NCBI RefSeq assembly: GCF_032463525.1
Contig: NZ_CP135971.1
Coordinates: 868,001-932,000, forward strand
Length of the DNA stretch: 64,000 bases
Source: Pseudomonas sp. DTU_2021_1001937_2_SI_NGA_ILE_001
GTDB lineage: Bacteria > Pseudomonadota > Gammaproteobacteria > Pseudomonadales > Pseudomonadaceae
Direction: 5' to 3'
Shown here piece by piece: positions 18,472 to 26,420 of this stretch. The notes under the pieces were generated by a model, which saw only the letters and a program-made list of their open reading frames with translations, did not search any database and was not told the origin of the DNA. Every line of letters starts with the position of its first letter. The stretch's first letter is position 1. A program made the position numbers and the translations under genes.

Positions 18472-20096
18472 GGCTGGCCCACCTGGATGTCACTGAGGAA
18501 GGCGAAGCCTTCGGCGGTCCAGTGGAAGTTCTTCACCCGCGGGGCGGTGGCTGCCTGCCAGACACGCTCGTAGATCGGAAAGGCCGAGGCTTCGTCGACC
18601 AGCAGGTCCTGCAACTGGCCGTAGGCGTCGGCGCGCTGTGCATCGGCGGTGGCGGTGATGCCCTGGTCGAACAGCGCCTGGGCGCGCACCAGGGTAGCGG
18701 GTTCATAGGTGCTGGTGGCCAGGGTGGCGCTGTTGGCGGCACGCGGGTCGAGGATGGTCTGCAGGATGATCGGGTCGGCTCGGGTCATGTAGGTGGAGGT
18801 CAGGTCGTAATTGCCCGAACTGTTGCCGGCCACCCACTCGGCGCGGGTCAGCACGTTGAGTTTCAAGTCGATGCCGACCTTGCGCAGCTGGTCCTGGATC
18901 AGCACATCGCCAGCGCTTTCGGCAGGCGTGAGGTTGTAGCGCAGGGTCAGGCGCTGGCCGTTCTTGTAGCGGTAGCCGTCGGCTGCCTTGTTCCAGCCCG
19001 CGGCATCGAGCAGACGCTCGGCGCCCTGTGGGTCGTAGGCGAGCTTGGCGCTCTGCTCCTTGAAGTACGGCGTGGTCACGTCGTACACGCCGCGCACCAC
19101 CGGAAATGCGGCGTTGTAAACGGTGTGTGCGTAGCTGCTGCGGTCGATGGCTTTCTGCAGCGCCAGGCGCAGTTGCCGGTCGCCGAGCAGACGACCGTTG
19201 CGGGTGTTGGGGTAGAGGTTGAGCGCCGGACCGGGCAGGGAGCGGCTCTGGATGGTCGCGCCCTTGGACTGGAACAGCGTGGCGTCGACCTCCGAGAAGG
19301 GGTTGCGTGGCCAGAGGATGTCGGCCTTGCCCTGCAGGAACAGGCCATTGCGCACGCTTTCCTCGGGAATGTAGCGGATCTCGACGCTGTCCAGGTGGGC
19401 GGCCCCCTGGTTGCGCACGTTGGCCGAGGCCCAGGCGTAGTCGGCTCGCTTCACCAGCCGGGCGCCGACCTCCGGGGTGTAGTGCTCCAGCACGAAGGGG
19501 CCGGTGCCGATGATCTTGCCCAGCGAGCGTTCCTGGGCCGTGAGCTGGTAGGAGGCCGGGGCGAGGATCGCCAGGTTGGTGGTGGACGTGGCCTGCAGGA
19601 AACCGGCATTGGGGCGTGACAGCACCAGGCGGACGGTGAAGGTGTCGAGCACCTCGGCGTGGTCGTAGCCGGCCAGGTAGGTGGCGCCGAAGGTCGCGGG
19701 CAACTGCGTGGCAAAGGCCTTGTTGCTGTCGAAGGCGGTCTTCACCGCCTGGGCGTCGAAACGCTCGCCGTTGCTGAAGGTAACGTCCTGGCGCAGGTGG
19801 AAGGTGTAGCTCAGCGCATCGGGGCTGACCTCCCAGCGCTCGGCCAACCAGGGAATGATGCGGCCCGTTTCCGGGTCCTGGTCAGTGAGCGACTCGGCGA
19901 CGTTGCGCAGCAGCACGCGATGCTCCAGCCAATACACCTGGAACGGGTCGACGCTGACCAGGGTGGTGTTGTCGCCCCAGAAGGCGATGTTCAGGGTCTT
20001 GCTGGCCGTGCTGTCGGCCGTGGGCGAGCAACCGCCCAAGGCCAGGCCGAGGGCGCAGGCGGCGAACAGCTGCCTGACGAGACGCAGTGGGGGCAT
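18468..20096 (-). CDS. Substrate-binding lipoprotein of a peptide/nickel-type ABC importer
   Basis: SBP_bac_5 (DppA/OppA/NikA) extracytoplasmic receptor of 542 residues. Starting at ATG 20096, which has GAGGAAA about six bases upstream, gives a lipoprotein signal with a lipobox (LGGC) about 23 residues in; a start at 20111 is also open. Family blocks include VAESLTDQDPETGRIIPWLAE, the SYTFHLRQDVTFSNGE motif and the CC-side RQLRLALQKAIDRS. Ligand identity cannot be read from sequence. It is the first transport gene after the aldolase in what looks like a seven-gene operon (23052 to 15004); a GC hairpin in the 65-base gap before it may set its relative expression. Confidence 0.9.
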   Translation of the reverse strand: MPPLRLVRQLFAACALGLALGGCSPTADSTASKTLNIAFWGDNTTLVSVDPFQVYWLEHRVLLRNVAESLTDQDPETGRIIPWLAERWEVSPDALSYTFHLRQDVTFSNGERFDAQAVKTAFDSNKAFATQLPATFGATYLAGYDHAEVLDTFTVRLVLSRPNAGFLQATSTTNLAILAPASYQLTAQERSLGKIIGTGPFVLEHYTPEVGARLVKRADYAWASANVRNQGAAHLDSVEIRYIPEESVRNGLFLQGKADILWPRNPFSEVDATLFQSKGATIQSRSLPGPALNLYPNTRNGRLLGDRQLRLALQKAIDRSSYAHTVYNAAFPVVRGVYDVTTPYFKEQSAKLAYDPQGAERLLDAAGWNKAADGYRYKNGQRLTLRYNLTPAESAGDVLIQDQLRKVGIDLKLNVLTRAEWVAGNSSGNYDLTSTYMTRADPIILQTILDPRAANSATLATSTYEPATLVRAQALFDQGITATADAQRADAYGQLQDLLVDEASAFPIYERVWQAATAPRVKNFHWTAEGFAFLSDIQVGQP

Positions 20097-20118
20097 GGAA
20101 TCTTTCCTCATGGGCGCA

Positions 20119-20136
20119 GGGTGCCGGGGGGCACCC
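20119..20136 (-). promoter_or_regulatory. Intercistronic GC hairpin before the binding-protein gene
   Basis: A seven-base perfect stem (GGGTGCC against GGCACCC) with a four-base loop lies between the aldolase stop and the SBP start. There is no T run, so it is more likely an mRNA-stabilising or processing element than a terminator. Such hairpins commonly raise the level of the binding protein within importer operons. Confidence 0.4.
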
Positions 20137-20161
20137 CCCAGCAGGCATTGGGTGCGATGGA

Positions 20162-20956
20162 TCAGTGCTGGTAGTCACGGCCTTCGCGATCGAGCTGGCG
20201 GATCAACGCGTCCCAGTGGCGCTGGATGCCTTCGCCCAGACCGTCGGAAAAGCGCTTGGACTGTTCGTGAACCTTGGCGATGGCCGCTGGCGCGGCGTGC
20301 AGCAACTGGTCGTTGCCGCCGGCCTGGGCAGCCACCTGGATGTTGCAGGCGCGTTCCAGACCGTGCAGTTCCCGGAACGCATGCTCGACACTGACGCCGC
20401 CGGTGAGCAGCCCGTGGTTGCGCAAGATGAGAATGTTGCTGTCCCCCAGGTTGGCCACCAGCCGCTGCTGTTCATCCAGATCGAGGGCCACGCCTTCGTA
20501 GTCGTGGTAGGCCACACGGCTGTAGTAGGCCAGCGCATGCTGGGAGATTGGCAGCAGACCGTCGCGCTGCGCCGATACCGCCGCACCGTCACGCGTATGG
20601 GTGTGCAGCACCGCCTTGAGATCCGGACGGGCGCGGTGGATGGCACTGTGGATCACATAGCCGGCCTGGTTGATGCCCAGCCCCAGCGGGTCGTCGATGA
20701 GGGTGCCGTCGACGTCGACCTTGACCAGGTTCGACGCGGTGATTTCGTCGAACAACAGGCCGAAGGCGTTGATCAGAAAGTGCTCGTCTGGGCCGGGCAC
20801 CCGTGCAGAGAAGTGCGTGTAGATGTGGTCGGTCCAGCGCAACAGCGCGGCCAGGCGGTAGGCGGCGGCGAGCTTGACGCGCACCTCCCATTCCTCGGCG
20901 CTGACGCGGTTGCGTACGTCGAGGGTGCCGATGTCGATGGCGGTCAGTGAACTCAT
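20162..20956 (-). CDS. Class II aldolase/adducin family protein
   Basis: 264-residue protein of the class II aldolase/adducin fold (fuculose-1-phosphate aldolase, ribulose-phosphate epimerase relatives). The zinc-binding HTH is visible in AVLHTHTRDGAAVSA, with the glycine-rich RNHGLLTGG loop near the third histidine. The N-terminal VKLAAAYRLAALLRWTDHIYTHFSAR is typical of the fungal adducin-like/SgaE-like subgroup. Substrate is unknown. It sits 21 bases after the hydroxyacid dehydrogenase stop, so the two probably act on one carbon skeleton released by the upstream flavoprotein or brought in by the importer. Confidence 0.87.
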   Translation of the reverse strand: MSSLTAIDIGTLDVRNRVSAEEWEVRVKLAAAYRLAALLRWTDHIYTHFSARVPGPDEHFLINAFGLLFDEITASNLVKVDVDGTLIDDPLGLGINQAGYVIHSAIHRARPDLKAVLHTHTRDGAAVSAQRDGLLPISQHALAYYSRVAYHDYEGVALDLDEQQRLVANLGDSNILILRNHGLLTGGVSVEHAFRELHGLERACNIQVAAQAGGNDQLLHAAPAAIAKVHEQSKRFSDGLGEGIQRHWDALIRQLDREGRDYQH

Positions 20957-20977
20957 GTCGGGTCTCCGGTGGTCGGG

Positions 20978-21922
20978 TCAGTAGCCGCGTCGGGTGTCGA
21001 CCAGGTTGGCCAGGGGCGCCTGTTCGCGGTAGCGGTGGAAGTTGTCGATGAAGGCTTCGAGGAAGGCCGGGTAGCCGTCGGTGGAAATGGCCGAGGTATG
21101 CGGTGACAGGAACACGCGCGGGTGATGGTAGAGCGGATGGCCGTCGGGCAGGGGTTCCGGCTCGCTGACGTCGAGGCTGGCGCGGCCGATGCGCCCGCTG
21201 TCCAGCGCTTCGAGCAACGCCTGCTGGTCGAGCAGGCCGCCACGGGCGATGTTGATCAGGTGCAACCCGGGACGCGCATGGCTCAGCACCTGGCGATCGA
21301 TCAGGCCACGGGTAGCCGGTGTCAACGGCGCCGCCAGCACCAGGTGGTCGCTACCCGCGAACAGCTGCTGCAGGGTTTCGGCGCGCGTCACCCCAGGTTG
21401 CTCGGCGATGGCCTGGCCGGGACGGCTCAGGGCCAGAACCTGCATGCCCAGAGCCACCGCCTTGTGCGCCAGGCTCTGGCCGATGCTGCCGAAACCGAGA
21501 ATCCCCAGGGTGCGGCCGCGCACGGGTGACAGGGGGCTTAGCTGCCAGGCGGCGTCCTTGACCCACAGCCCGGGCAGTTGCTTGGCCGCGGCGAAGATCA
21601 GGGCAAGGGCGAATTCGGCGACCTGTTCGGCGTTGGCCCCGCGGCCGCTGGTCACCGGCGGGCCGTGGAATACCCAGTCCGGGTAGAAATCGATGCCCGA
21701 CGAGACCAACTGCACCCAGCGCAGGCCCCATGGCCAACCGACGGGCACCTCGTCGACCCGCTGACCGCGCACATTCAGCGGGCGCAGGATCAACACGTCG
21801 GCGGGCACATCGAGGTTCGGCTGCCCCAGGGGCAGGTCGAGGACCTGGTGGTCGACCAGGCGCTCGCGCAACCATTGGTTGGCGGCAGCATCCAGCTGGC
21901 TGGCGATCAGCGAGGCACTCAT
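20978..21922 (-). CDS. D-2-hydroxyacid dehydrogenase (NAD-binding)
   Basis: 314-residue member of the D-isomer-specific 2-hydroxyacid dehydrogenase family. The Rossmann motif is ILGFGSIGQSLAHKAVALGM. The catalytic Arg is in INIARGGLLDQ, the Glu in VSEPEPLPDGHPLY and the His in LSPHTSAIS. I start at ATG 21922, which overlaps the SfnB-like stop by four bases; an earlier GTG lies inside that gene. Such enzymes interconvert 2-keto and 2-hydroxy acids. A role in degrading the desulfurised carbon skeleton is inferred only from the operon. Confidence 0.88.
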   Translation of the reverse strand: MSASLIASQLDAAANQWLRERLVDHQVLDLPLGQPNLDVPADVLILRPLNVRGQRVDEVPVGWPWGLRWVQLVSSGIDFYPDWVFHGPPVTSGRGANAEQVAEFALALIFAAAKQLPGLWVKDAAWQLSPLSPVRGRTLGILGFGSIGQSLAHKAVALGMQVLALSRPGQAIAEQPGVTRAETLQQLFAGSDHLVLAAPLTPATRGLIDRQVLSHARPGLHLINIARGGLLDQQALLEALDSGRIGRASLDVSEPEPLPDGHPLYHHPRVFLSPHTSAISTDGYPAFLEAFIDNFHRYREQAPLANLVDTRRGY

Positions 21923-23052
21923 GCCGACACCTCTGCGAACGCGGCGCGGCCGGCCTGGCCGAACACCACGTCGTCCTGCGGGGTGTGGATGCGGCTGCAC
22001 AGCACGTCGCGGTAATGGCGCTCCAGCGGATTACGACGCGACAGACCAGGGTTGCCGGCGGCTTCGATGGCCAGTTCCACGGCCTGGATGGCGTTGTTGC
22101 ACACCAGATGCTTGATCTGCCCGGCGTGCCGCGCCTCGATCTGCCCCGCGGCGGCGGAGTCGAGCAGGCTGCGATTGGCGAACAGCAGGGTGTCGATGCG
22201 CCCCAGCACTTCCTGGAAGCGTGGCAGGCTGGCCAGTGGCGCCCCGAGGTTGGACGGTGCCCGCTGCTGCAGGAACGTTGCCAGCCAGTCTCGCGCCGCC
22301 TGGGCCACGCCGTCGTACACCGAGGGCAGCAGCACGGACATCCACAGCAGTCCTTCGGGGTCGAGTTCGGCGCGGGGTGCGCTGGCCGGGCTGACGCTCA
22401 CCGCATGGTCGAGGGGAATCAGCACGTCGTCGAAGCGCACTTCGTGGCTGCAGGTGGCGCGCATGCCCAGATGGTCCCAGTCCTCGACGATCTGAATGCC
22501 TGGGGTGTCGCGGTGGACCAGGAAGCCGCCGACCAGCGGATCGTGGTCGTCGCTGCGTCCCCACACCAGATACCAGGTCAGGCCATGGCTGCCGGTGGAG
22601 TAGATCTTGCGCCCCGACAGCCGCCAGCCTTCCGGGGTGCGCCGCGCCACGCTGGCGGGCAGGCCACCACGGGCCGGCGTGCCGAGATCGGGCTCGACAC
22701 GCAGCGCGTTGATCAGTGCGCCGTGTGCCACGGCCTCCTGGGCGACGCGGCGGCGCAGGTGCTCGGGCCAGCGCGGATCATCGTGCAGGCGGGCATGTTG
22801 CAGGTACTGCATGACCAGAATCAGCGCGCTGGCCGGGTCGCCTTTGCCGACGGCTTCGACCACCCGGCGTGCTGCAGGCAGGTCGGCGCCACCACCGCCA
22901 AGCGCACGTGGCACGCTGAAGGCCAGCAGCCCGTGGCGGCGCAACAGGTCGAAGTTGTCATGGGGAAACTGCGCGCTGCGGTCATAGCGCTCGGCGTTGG
23001 CGGCCAAGGCTTGGGTCAGCTCGGCCAGGGCGCGCGGGGAAGGGTGACTCAT
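21919..23052 (-). CDS. SfnB/DszC-like flavoprotein of the acyl-CoA dehydrogenase superfamily
   Basis: 377-residue protein with the acyl-CoA dehydrogenase fold: N-terminal helical domain (HGLLAFSVPRALGGGGADL), a middle beta domain (GWRLSGRKIYSTGS and DWDHLGMRATCSHEVRFDDV), and a C-terminal four-helix bundle. The GMRAT-type block and the lack of a clear catalytic Glu resemble SfnB, DszC and related flavin-dependent monooxygenases used for sulfur compounds rather than beta-oxidation dehydrogenases. First gene of the operon running to 15004, with a shared 47-base element ending about 60 bases upstream. It may oxygenate a thioether, sulfoxide or sulfone. Confidence 0.82.
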   Translation of the reverse strand: MSHPSPRALAELTQALAANAERYDRSAQFPHDNFDLLRRHGLLAFSVPRALGGGGADLPAARRVVEAVGKGDPASALILVMQYLQHARLHDDPRWPEHLRRRVAQEAVAHGALINALRVEPDLGTPARGGLPASVARRTPEGWRLSGRKIYSTGSHGLTWYLVWGRSDDHDPLVGGFLVHRDTPGIQIVEDWDHLGMRATCSHEVRFDDVLIPLDHAVSVSPASAPRAELDPEGLLWMSVLLPSVYDGVAQAARDWLATFLQQRAPSNLGAPLASLPRFQEVLGRIDTLLFANRSLLDSAAAGQIEARHAGQIKHLVCNNAIQAVELAIEAAGNPGLSRRNPLERHYRDVLCSRIHTPQDDVVFGQAGRAAFAEVSA

Positions 23053-23110
23053 GGGGCTTTCATCCCTGAAGTACGGTGGTTTTTAAGACCGTATTCGCAT
23101 GGATCAAAGC

Positions 23111-23157
23111 TGTAAAAGTCTTTTTGGTTCTATGCTAATTATTTGTTTTAAGAATCT
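23111..23157 (-). promoter_or_regulatory. Shared promoter element, copy B (SfnB-like operon)
   Basis: Same layout as the element at 14935-14981: AGATTC, exactly twelve bases, ATTAGCATAGAACCA, AAAG/CTTT tail, no gaps. It ends 58 bases before the ATG of the SfnB-like gene. CATAGA-like bases could serve as a -10, with no good -35, consistent with an activator-dependent promoter. Confidence 0.62.
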
Positions 23158-23229
23158 TTAAGATTTTTATATATGCAAAATTCGCATTAAATGGTGCGTG
23201 TGCCGCGTTCCCGCGCGGCACATAGGGGG

Positions 23230-24120
23230 TCAGCCCTGCAGGCGCTGCGCGGTCACCCGGCCGAACAGCTCCACCGGCTCCTGCAGATTGCCCAGGTAGC
23301 GCGGATGGAACAGCCACAGGTCGACCTGCGGTTTGAAGTCGCTGATGTTCAGCACCTCCAGCGCATCGCGATGGCGGCTGGTGTGCAGCAGCGGCTCGGG
23401 CACCAGCCCCAGGCCCTGGCCGCTGGCCACCAGGCCCAGTTGCAGTTCGGTGCCGAAGGTTTCCAGGTTGATCCCCAGGCTCAGGCCCTGTTCGCTCAAG
23501 GCGCGTTGCAGGCCGGCACGGAACCCGCAGCCGTCGGGGTTGAGCACCCAACCGCGGGTGTAGCAGTCCTTGAGCTTGCAGTTGCGCTTGCCGACGCTGC
23601 CCTTGGCTGCCACCACCTTCAGCGCCATGCGCCCGATCGACTGGCTGGCGATGCCCTCGGGGAAGATCTTGCCCGGTGGGAACAGGGCGGCAGCGGCATC
23701 CAGCTCGCCATTCTCCATGCGCGTGATCAGGCTGCTGCCCCAGCCACTGCTGACCTGGGTACGCAGGGGCGGGTAGGCTTCGCGGATCTGTGCCAGGGCG
23801 TCGAGCAGCACCACGTCGCCGAGCGTCTGCGGCATGCCCAGGCGCAGGGTGCCGGAAGGCGCACCGTCATTGGCCACCAGCTCGCGCAGTGAGTCGATCT
23901 CGCGCAGGATGGCCTTGCACTGCTCGTAGACACGCAGGCCCATGGGAGTGGGTTTGAGCGGTTTGGTATTGCGGTCGAGCAGCGTGGCCCCGAGGGCTTC
24001 CTCGAAGTTCTGTACGCGCCGGGTGATGGCCGGTTGCGTCAGTTGCAGGGCTTCGGCGGCCAGGTTGGTCGACTGGCAACGAATGACCGCCACGAAGGCG
24101 TCCATATCATCGATTTTCAT
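23230..24120 (-). CDS. LysR-type transcriptional regulator
   Basis: 296-residue LTTR with the N-terminal winged helix (DDMDAFVAVIRCQSTNLAAEALQLTQPAITRRVQNFEEALGATLL split across residues 5-50) and a periplasmic-binding-like effector domain. Start ATG 24120 is fixed by homology of MKIDDMDAF to the usual LTTR start; no strong ribosome-binding site is visible. It lies between the SfnB-like operon (same strand, downstream) and two SsuA-like genes (divergent). It is the best local candidate to read an organosulfur signal, alongside the global regulator CysB, which is not in this window. It is not MexT or CysB by sequence. Confidence 0.9.
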   Translation of the reverse strand: MKIDDMDAFVAVIRCQSTNLAAEALQLTQPAITRRVQNFEEALGATLLDRNTKPLKPTPMGLRVYEQCKAILREIDSLRELVANDGAPSGTLRLGMPQTLGDVVLLDALAQIREAYPPLRTQVSSGWGSSLITRMENGELDAAAALFPPGKIFPEGIASQSIGRMALKVVAAKGSVGKRNCKLKDCYTRGWVLNPDGCGFRAGLQRALSEQGLSLGINLETFGTELQLGLVASGQGLGLVPEPLLHTSRHRDALEVLNISDFKPQVDLWLFHPRYLGNLQEPVELFGRVTAQRLQG

Positions 24121-24268
24121 GTTCGGCGCTCGGCAAAAGGAACGGAAAAATAACGCATGCACATAATCTGCCTGAAGAATAATGCTGCCTGTATCAATTA
24201 CCAAGCCGCCCTGATAATCGTGCCTGGAGCCCTGATCTTGCGATGCATGCGATTAAATGCATATTAGG

Positions 24269-24312
24269 TTATTCCTAAAATCAATTTAATTTATTCATTG
24301 CTCCTCGTTTAG
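24269..24312 (+). promoter_or_regulatory. Shared upstream element of SsuA-like genes, copy 2
   Basis: TTATTCCTAAAATCAATTT followed by 19 bases and GTTTAG, matching the element at 9576-9618. The 5' end overlaps a short inverted repeat (TTAGG-N5-CCTAA, 24264-24278) of the kind LysR proteins bind. It lies 55 bases upstream of the ATG at 24368, in the divergent gap with the LysR gene. Confidence 0.55.
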
Positions 24313-24367
24313 AGTCGCTGCCATCCGGGGCGCAAGAAGCGCCTCGCCATAGACTTCGAGGAGCGCC

Positions 24368-25345
24368 ATGTCCATCCGTTCAAGATTGCTGAACCGCTTG
24401 TTGCCCTTTGCCGCGGCCATGCTGCTGGTCACTCAGGCGAGTGCTGCCGAGCGCCTGACCCTGCGCATCGGCGACCAGAAGGGCAACATGCGCGCCCAGC
24501 TGGAAGCTGCCGACGCCCTGCGAGACCTGCCTTATGACATTCGCTGGGCGGAGTTTCCCGCCGCCGCGCCGCTGGCCGAGGCGTTGAACGCCGGGGCCAT
24601 CGATGCGGGCATCATCGGCGATGCGCCGTTGTTGTTCGTGCTGGCGTCCGGTGCGCCGGTCAAGGCCATCGCCGTCGACAAGTCCGACCCTTATGGCACC
24701 GCACTGCTGGTGCGCCCGGATGCACCGCTGCAAACCGCTGCCGACCTCAAGGGCAAGCGTATTGCGACCGGGCGTGGCTCGATCGGCCATCATCTGGCGC
24801 TCAAGGCCCTGGACCAGGCCGGGTTGAGTGAAAAGGACGTGGAATTTCGTTTCCTGGGGCCGGTCGACGCCAAGATCGCCCTGGCCAATGGGGCAGTGGA
24901 TGCCTGGTCGACCTGGGAGCCTTATACCGCGCTGGCCGAGTTGAGCGGGCAGGGGCGAGTACTGGTCAATGGTCGTGGCCTGTCGAGTGGCAACAGCTTC
25001 CTGGCCGCCACCGACCAGGCGCTGGAAGACCCGGCACGCCGCGCCGCCTTGCAGGACTACCTCAATCGCCTGGCGGGTGCGCAGATCTGGGCCTACCAGC
25101 ATCTGGACAGCTATTCCAAGACCCTGGCGACCATCATCGGCTTTCCGCAAGACGCTGCCCGGCTGCAGTTCGAGCGCCGCCAACTGCATTGGCAGGCCAT
25201 CGATGCCAAGACGGTTGCCGAGCAACAGGACACCGCCGATTTCTACCAGGCCCATGGCCTGATGAACGAACGCCTCGACGTGGCACCGACCTTCGCCCAG
25301 GGCTTCAGCGTACCGGGCACCGGCAAAGTCGCCGCCAATCCTTGA
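24368..25345 (+). CDS. SsuA-like periplasmic binding protein
   Basis: 325-residue aliphatic-sulfonate-type receptor. Ribosome-binding site GAGGAG precedes ATG 24368 by four bases. Signal peptide of about 26 residues ends ASA before AERLTLRIGDQ. Motifs: LAEALNAGAIDAGIIGDAPLLF, TAADLKGKRIATGRGS, VDAWSTWEPYT. It is closely similar in layout to the receptor at 9760 (NMRAQLEAADALRDLPYDI against NTRAVMEAAGVLDGLPYEL). Fifteen bases separate it from the next receptor gene. No permease or ATPase follows, so it presumably docks to an Ssu/Tau-type transporter encoded elsewhere. Confidence 0.86.
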   Translation: MSIRSRLLNRLLPFAAAMLLVTQASAAERLTLRIGDQKGNMRAQLEAADALRDLPYDIRWAEFPAAAPLAEALNAGAIDAGIIGDAPLLFVLASGAPVKAIAVDKSDPYGTALLVRPDAPLQTAADLKGKRIATGRGSIGHHLALKALDQAGLSEKDVEFRFLGPVDAKIALANGAVDAWSTWEPYTALAELSGQGRVLVNGRGLSSGNSFLAATDQALEDPARRAALQDYLNRLAGAQIWAYQHLDSYSKTLATIIGFPQDAARLQFERRQLHWQAIDAKTVAEQQDTADFYQAHGLMNERLDVAPTFAQGFSVPGTGKVAANP

Positions 25346-25360
25346 TCAGGAGGTTCCGTC

Positions 25361-26317
25361 ATGACCTTTCCATCCTGGCGCCGTCTGGCGCTGACGCTGG
25401 TGCTCGGCACGCTGCTGCCGGGCCTGGTCCAGGCCGAGCAGACCCTGCGCATCGGCTACCAGAAATCCTCGACCCTGCTGACCCTGCTCAAGACCCGCGG
25501 CACTCTGGAGCAACGCCTGCAGGCGCAAGGCATACGCATCAGCTGGCACGAGTTTCCCAGCGGCCTGCCGCTGCTGGAAGCGCTCAATCTGGGCAACGTC
25601 GACTTGTCGGCAGACGTCGCCGATACCGTACCGGTGTTCGCCCAGGCCGCCGGCGCCAAGCTGACCTATTTCGCCCGGGAGACCGCCTCGCCCAGGGCCC
25701 AGGCGATTCTGCTGCCTGCCGACTCGTCGGTCCGCAGCCTGGCCGACCTCAAGGGCAAGCGCGTGGCAGTGACCAAGGCCGCCGGCAGCCATTACCTGTT
25801 GATCGAAGCACTGGCCAAGGCCGGGTTGAGCTTCAAGGACATCAGCCCGGCCTACCTGATCCCCGCCGATGGGCGGGCGGCGTTCGAGAACGGCAAGGTC
25901 GATGCCTGGGTGACCTGGGATCCTTACGTCGCCAGCGCGCAGCGCCAGCAGCAGGCGCGCATTCTTGTCGATGGCAGCGGCCTGGCCAGTTACCAGCGCT
26001 ACTACCTGGCGGGCAGTGACTACGCCAAGGCGCACCCCGATGTGCTGCAGCAGGTCTACACCGCCCTGCGCGAAACCGGCCGCTGGGCCAAGGCCGAACC
26101 GGCCGCCGCTGCCGCGATTCTCGGCCCGCTGTGGGGCAATCTGGACAGCGAGACGGTGCAACAGGCCAACGCACGACGCAGTTACGACGTGCAGCCGGTG
26201 CGGCTCGATGAATTGGCTGAGCAGCAACGCATTGCCGATGCGTTCTACCGCGAAGGGCTGTTGCCCAAGGCGGTGGACGCCCAGGCGGTGAGTGTGTTCG
26301 AAGTGCGGGCGGAGTGA
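25361..26317 (+). CDS. SsuA-like periplasmic binding protein
   Basis: 318-residue sulfonate-type receptor, the third in the window. It is closer to classical SsuA than the other two: IGYQKSSTLLTLLKTRGTLEQRL, SWHEFPSGLPLLEALNLGNVDLSADVADT, SLADLKGKRVAVTKAAGSHYLL, and VDAWVTWDPYVASAQ. The signal peptide ends near VQA before EQTLRIG. It follows the preceding receptor by 15 bases with an AGGAGG-like site, so both are in one transcript. Two adjacent receptors of different subtypes suggest uptake of two ligand classes through one permease. Confidence 0.9.
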   Translation: MTFPSWRRLALTLVLGTLLPGLVQAEQTLRIGYQKSSTLLTLLKTRGTLEQRLQAQGIRISWHEFPSGLPLLEALNLGNVDLSADVADTVPVFAQAAGAKLTYFARETASPRAQAILLPADSSVRSLADLKGKRVAVTKAAGSHYLLIEALAKAGLSFKDISPAYLIPADGRAAFENGKVDAWVTWDPYVASAQRQQQARILVDGSGLASYQRYYLAGSDYAKAHPDVLQQVYTALRETGRWAKAEPAAAAAILGPLWGNLDSETVQQANARRSYDVQPVRLDELAEQQRIADAFYREGLLPKAVDAQAVSVFEVRAE

Positions 26318-26420
26318 GCGCAGCAGGCTGCATTCATAACGGCCACTGGATGGGGGCCATTGGCCAGGATACACTCGCTCCCCTCATCATGCCGGGCATC
26401 AAATGGGTGCTAAGTCTGCT

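Noticed and set aside
15004..20096. Naming the importer gsiABCD (glutathione)
   Set aside because: Subunit layout fits, but the same fused-ATPase layout is used for other ligands, and no glutathione-specific residue can be pointed to.
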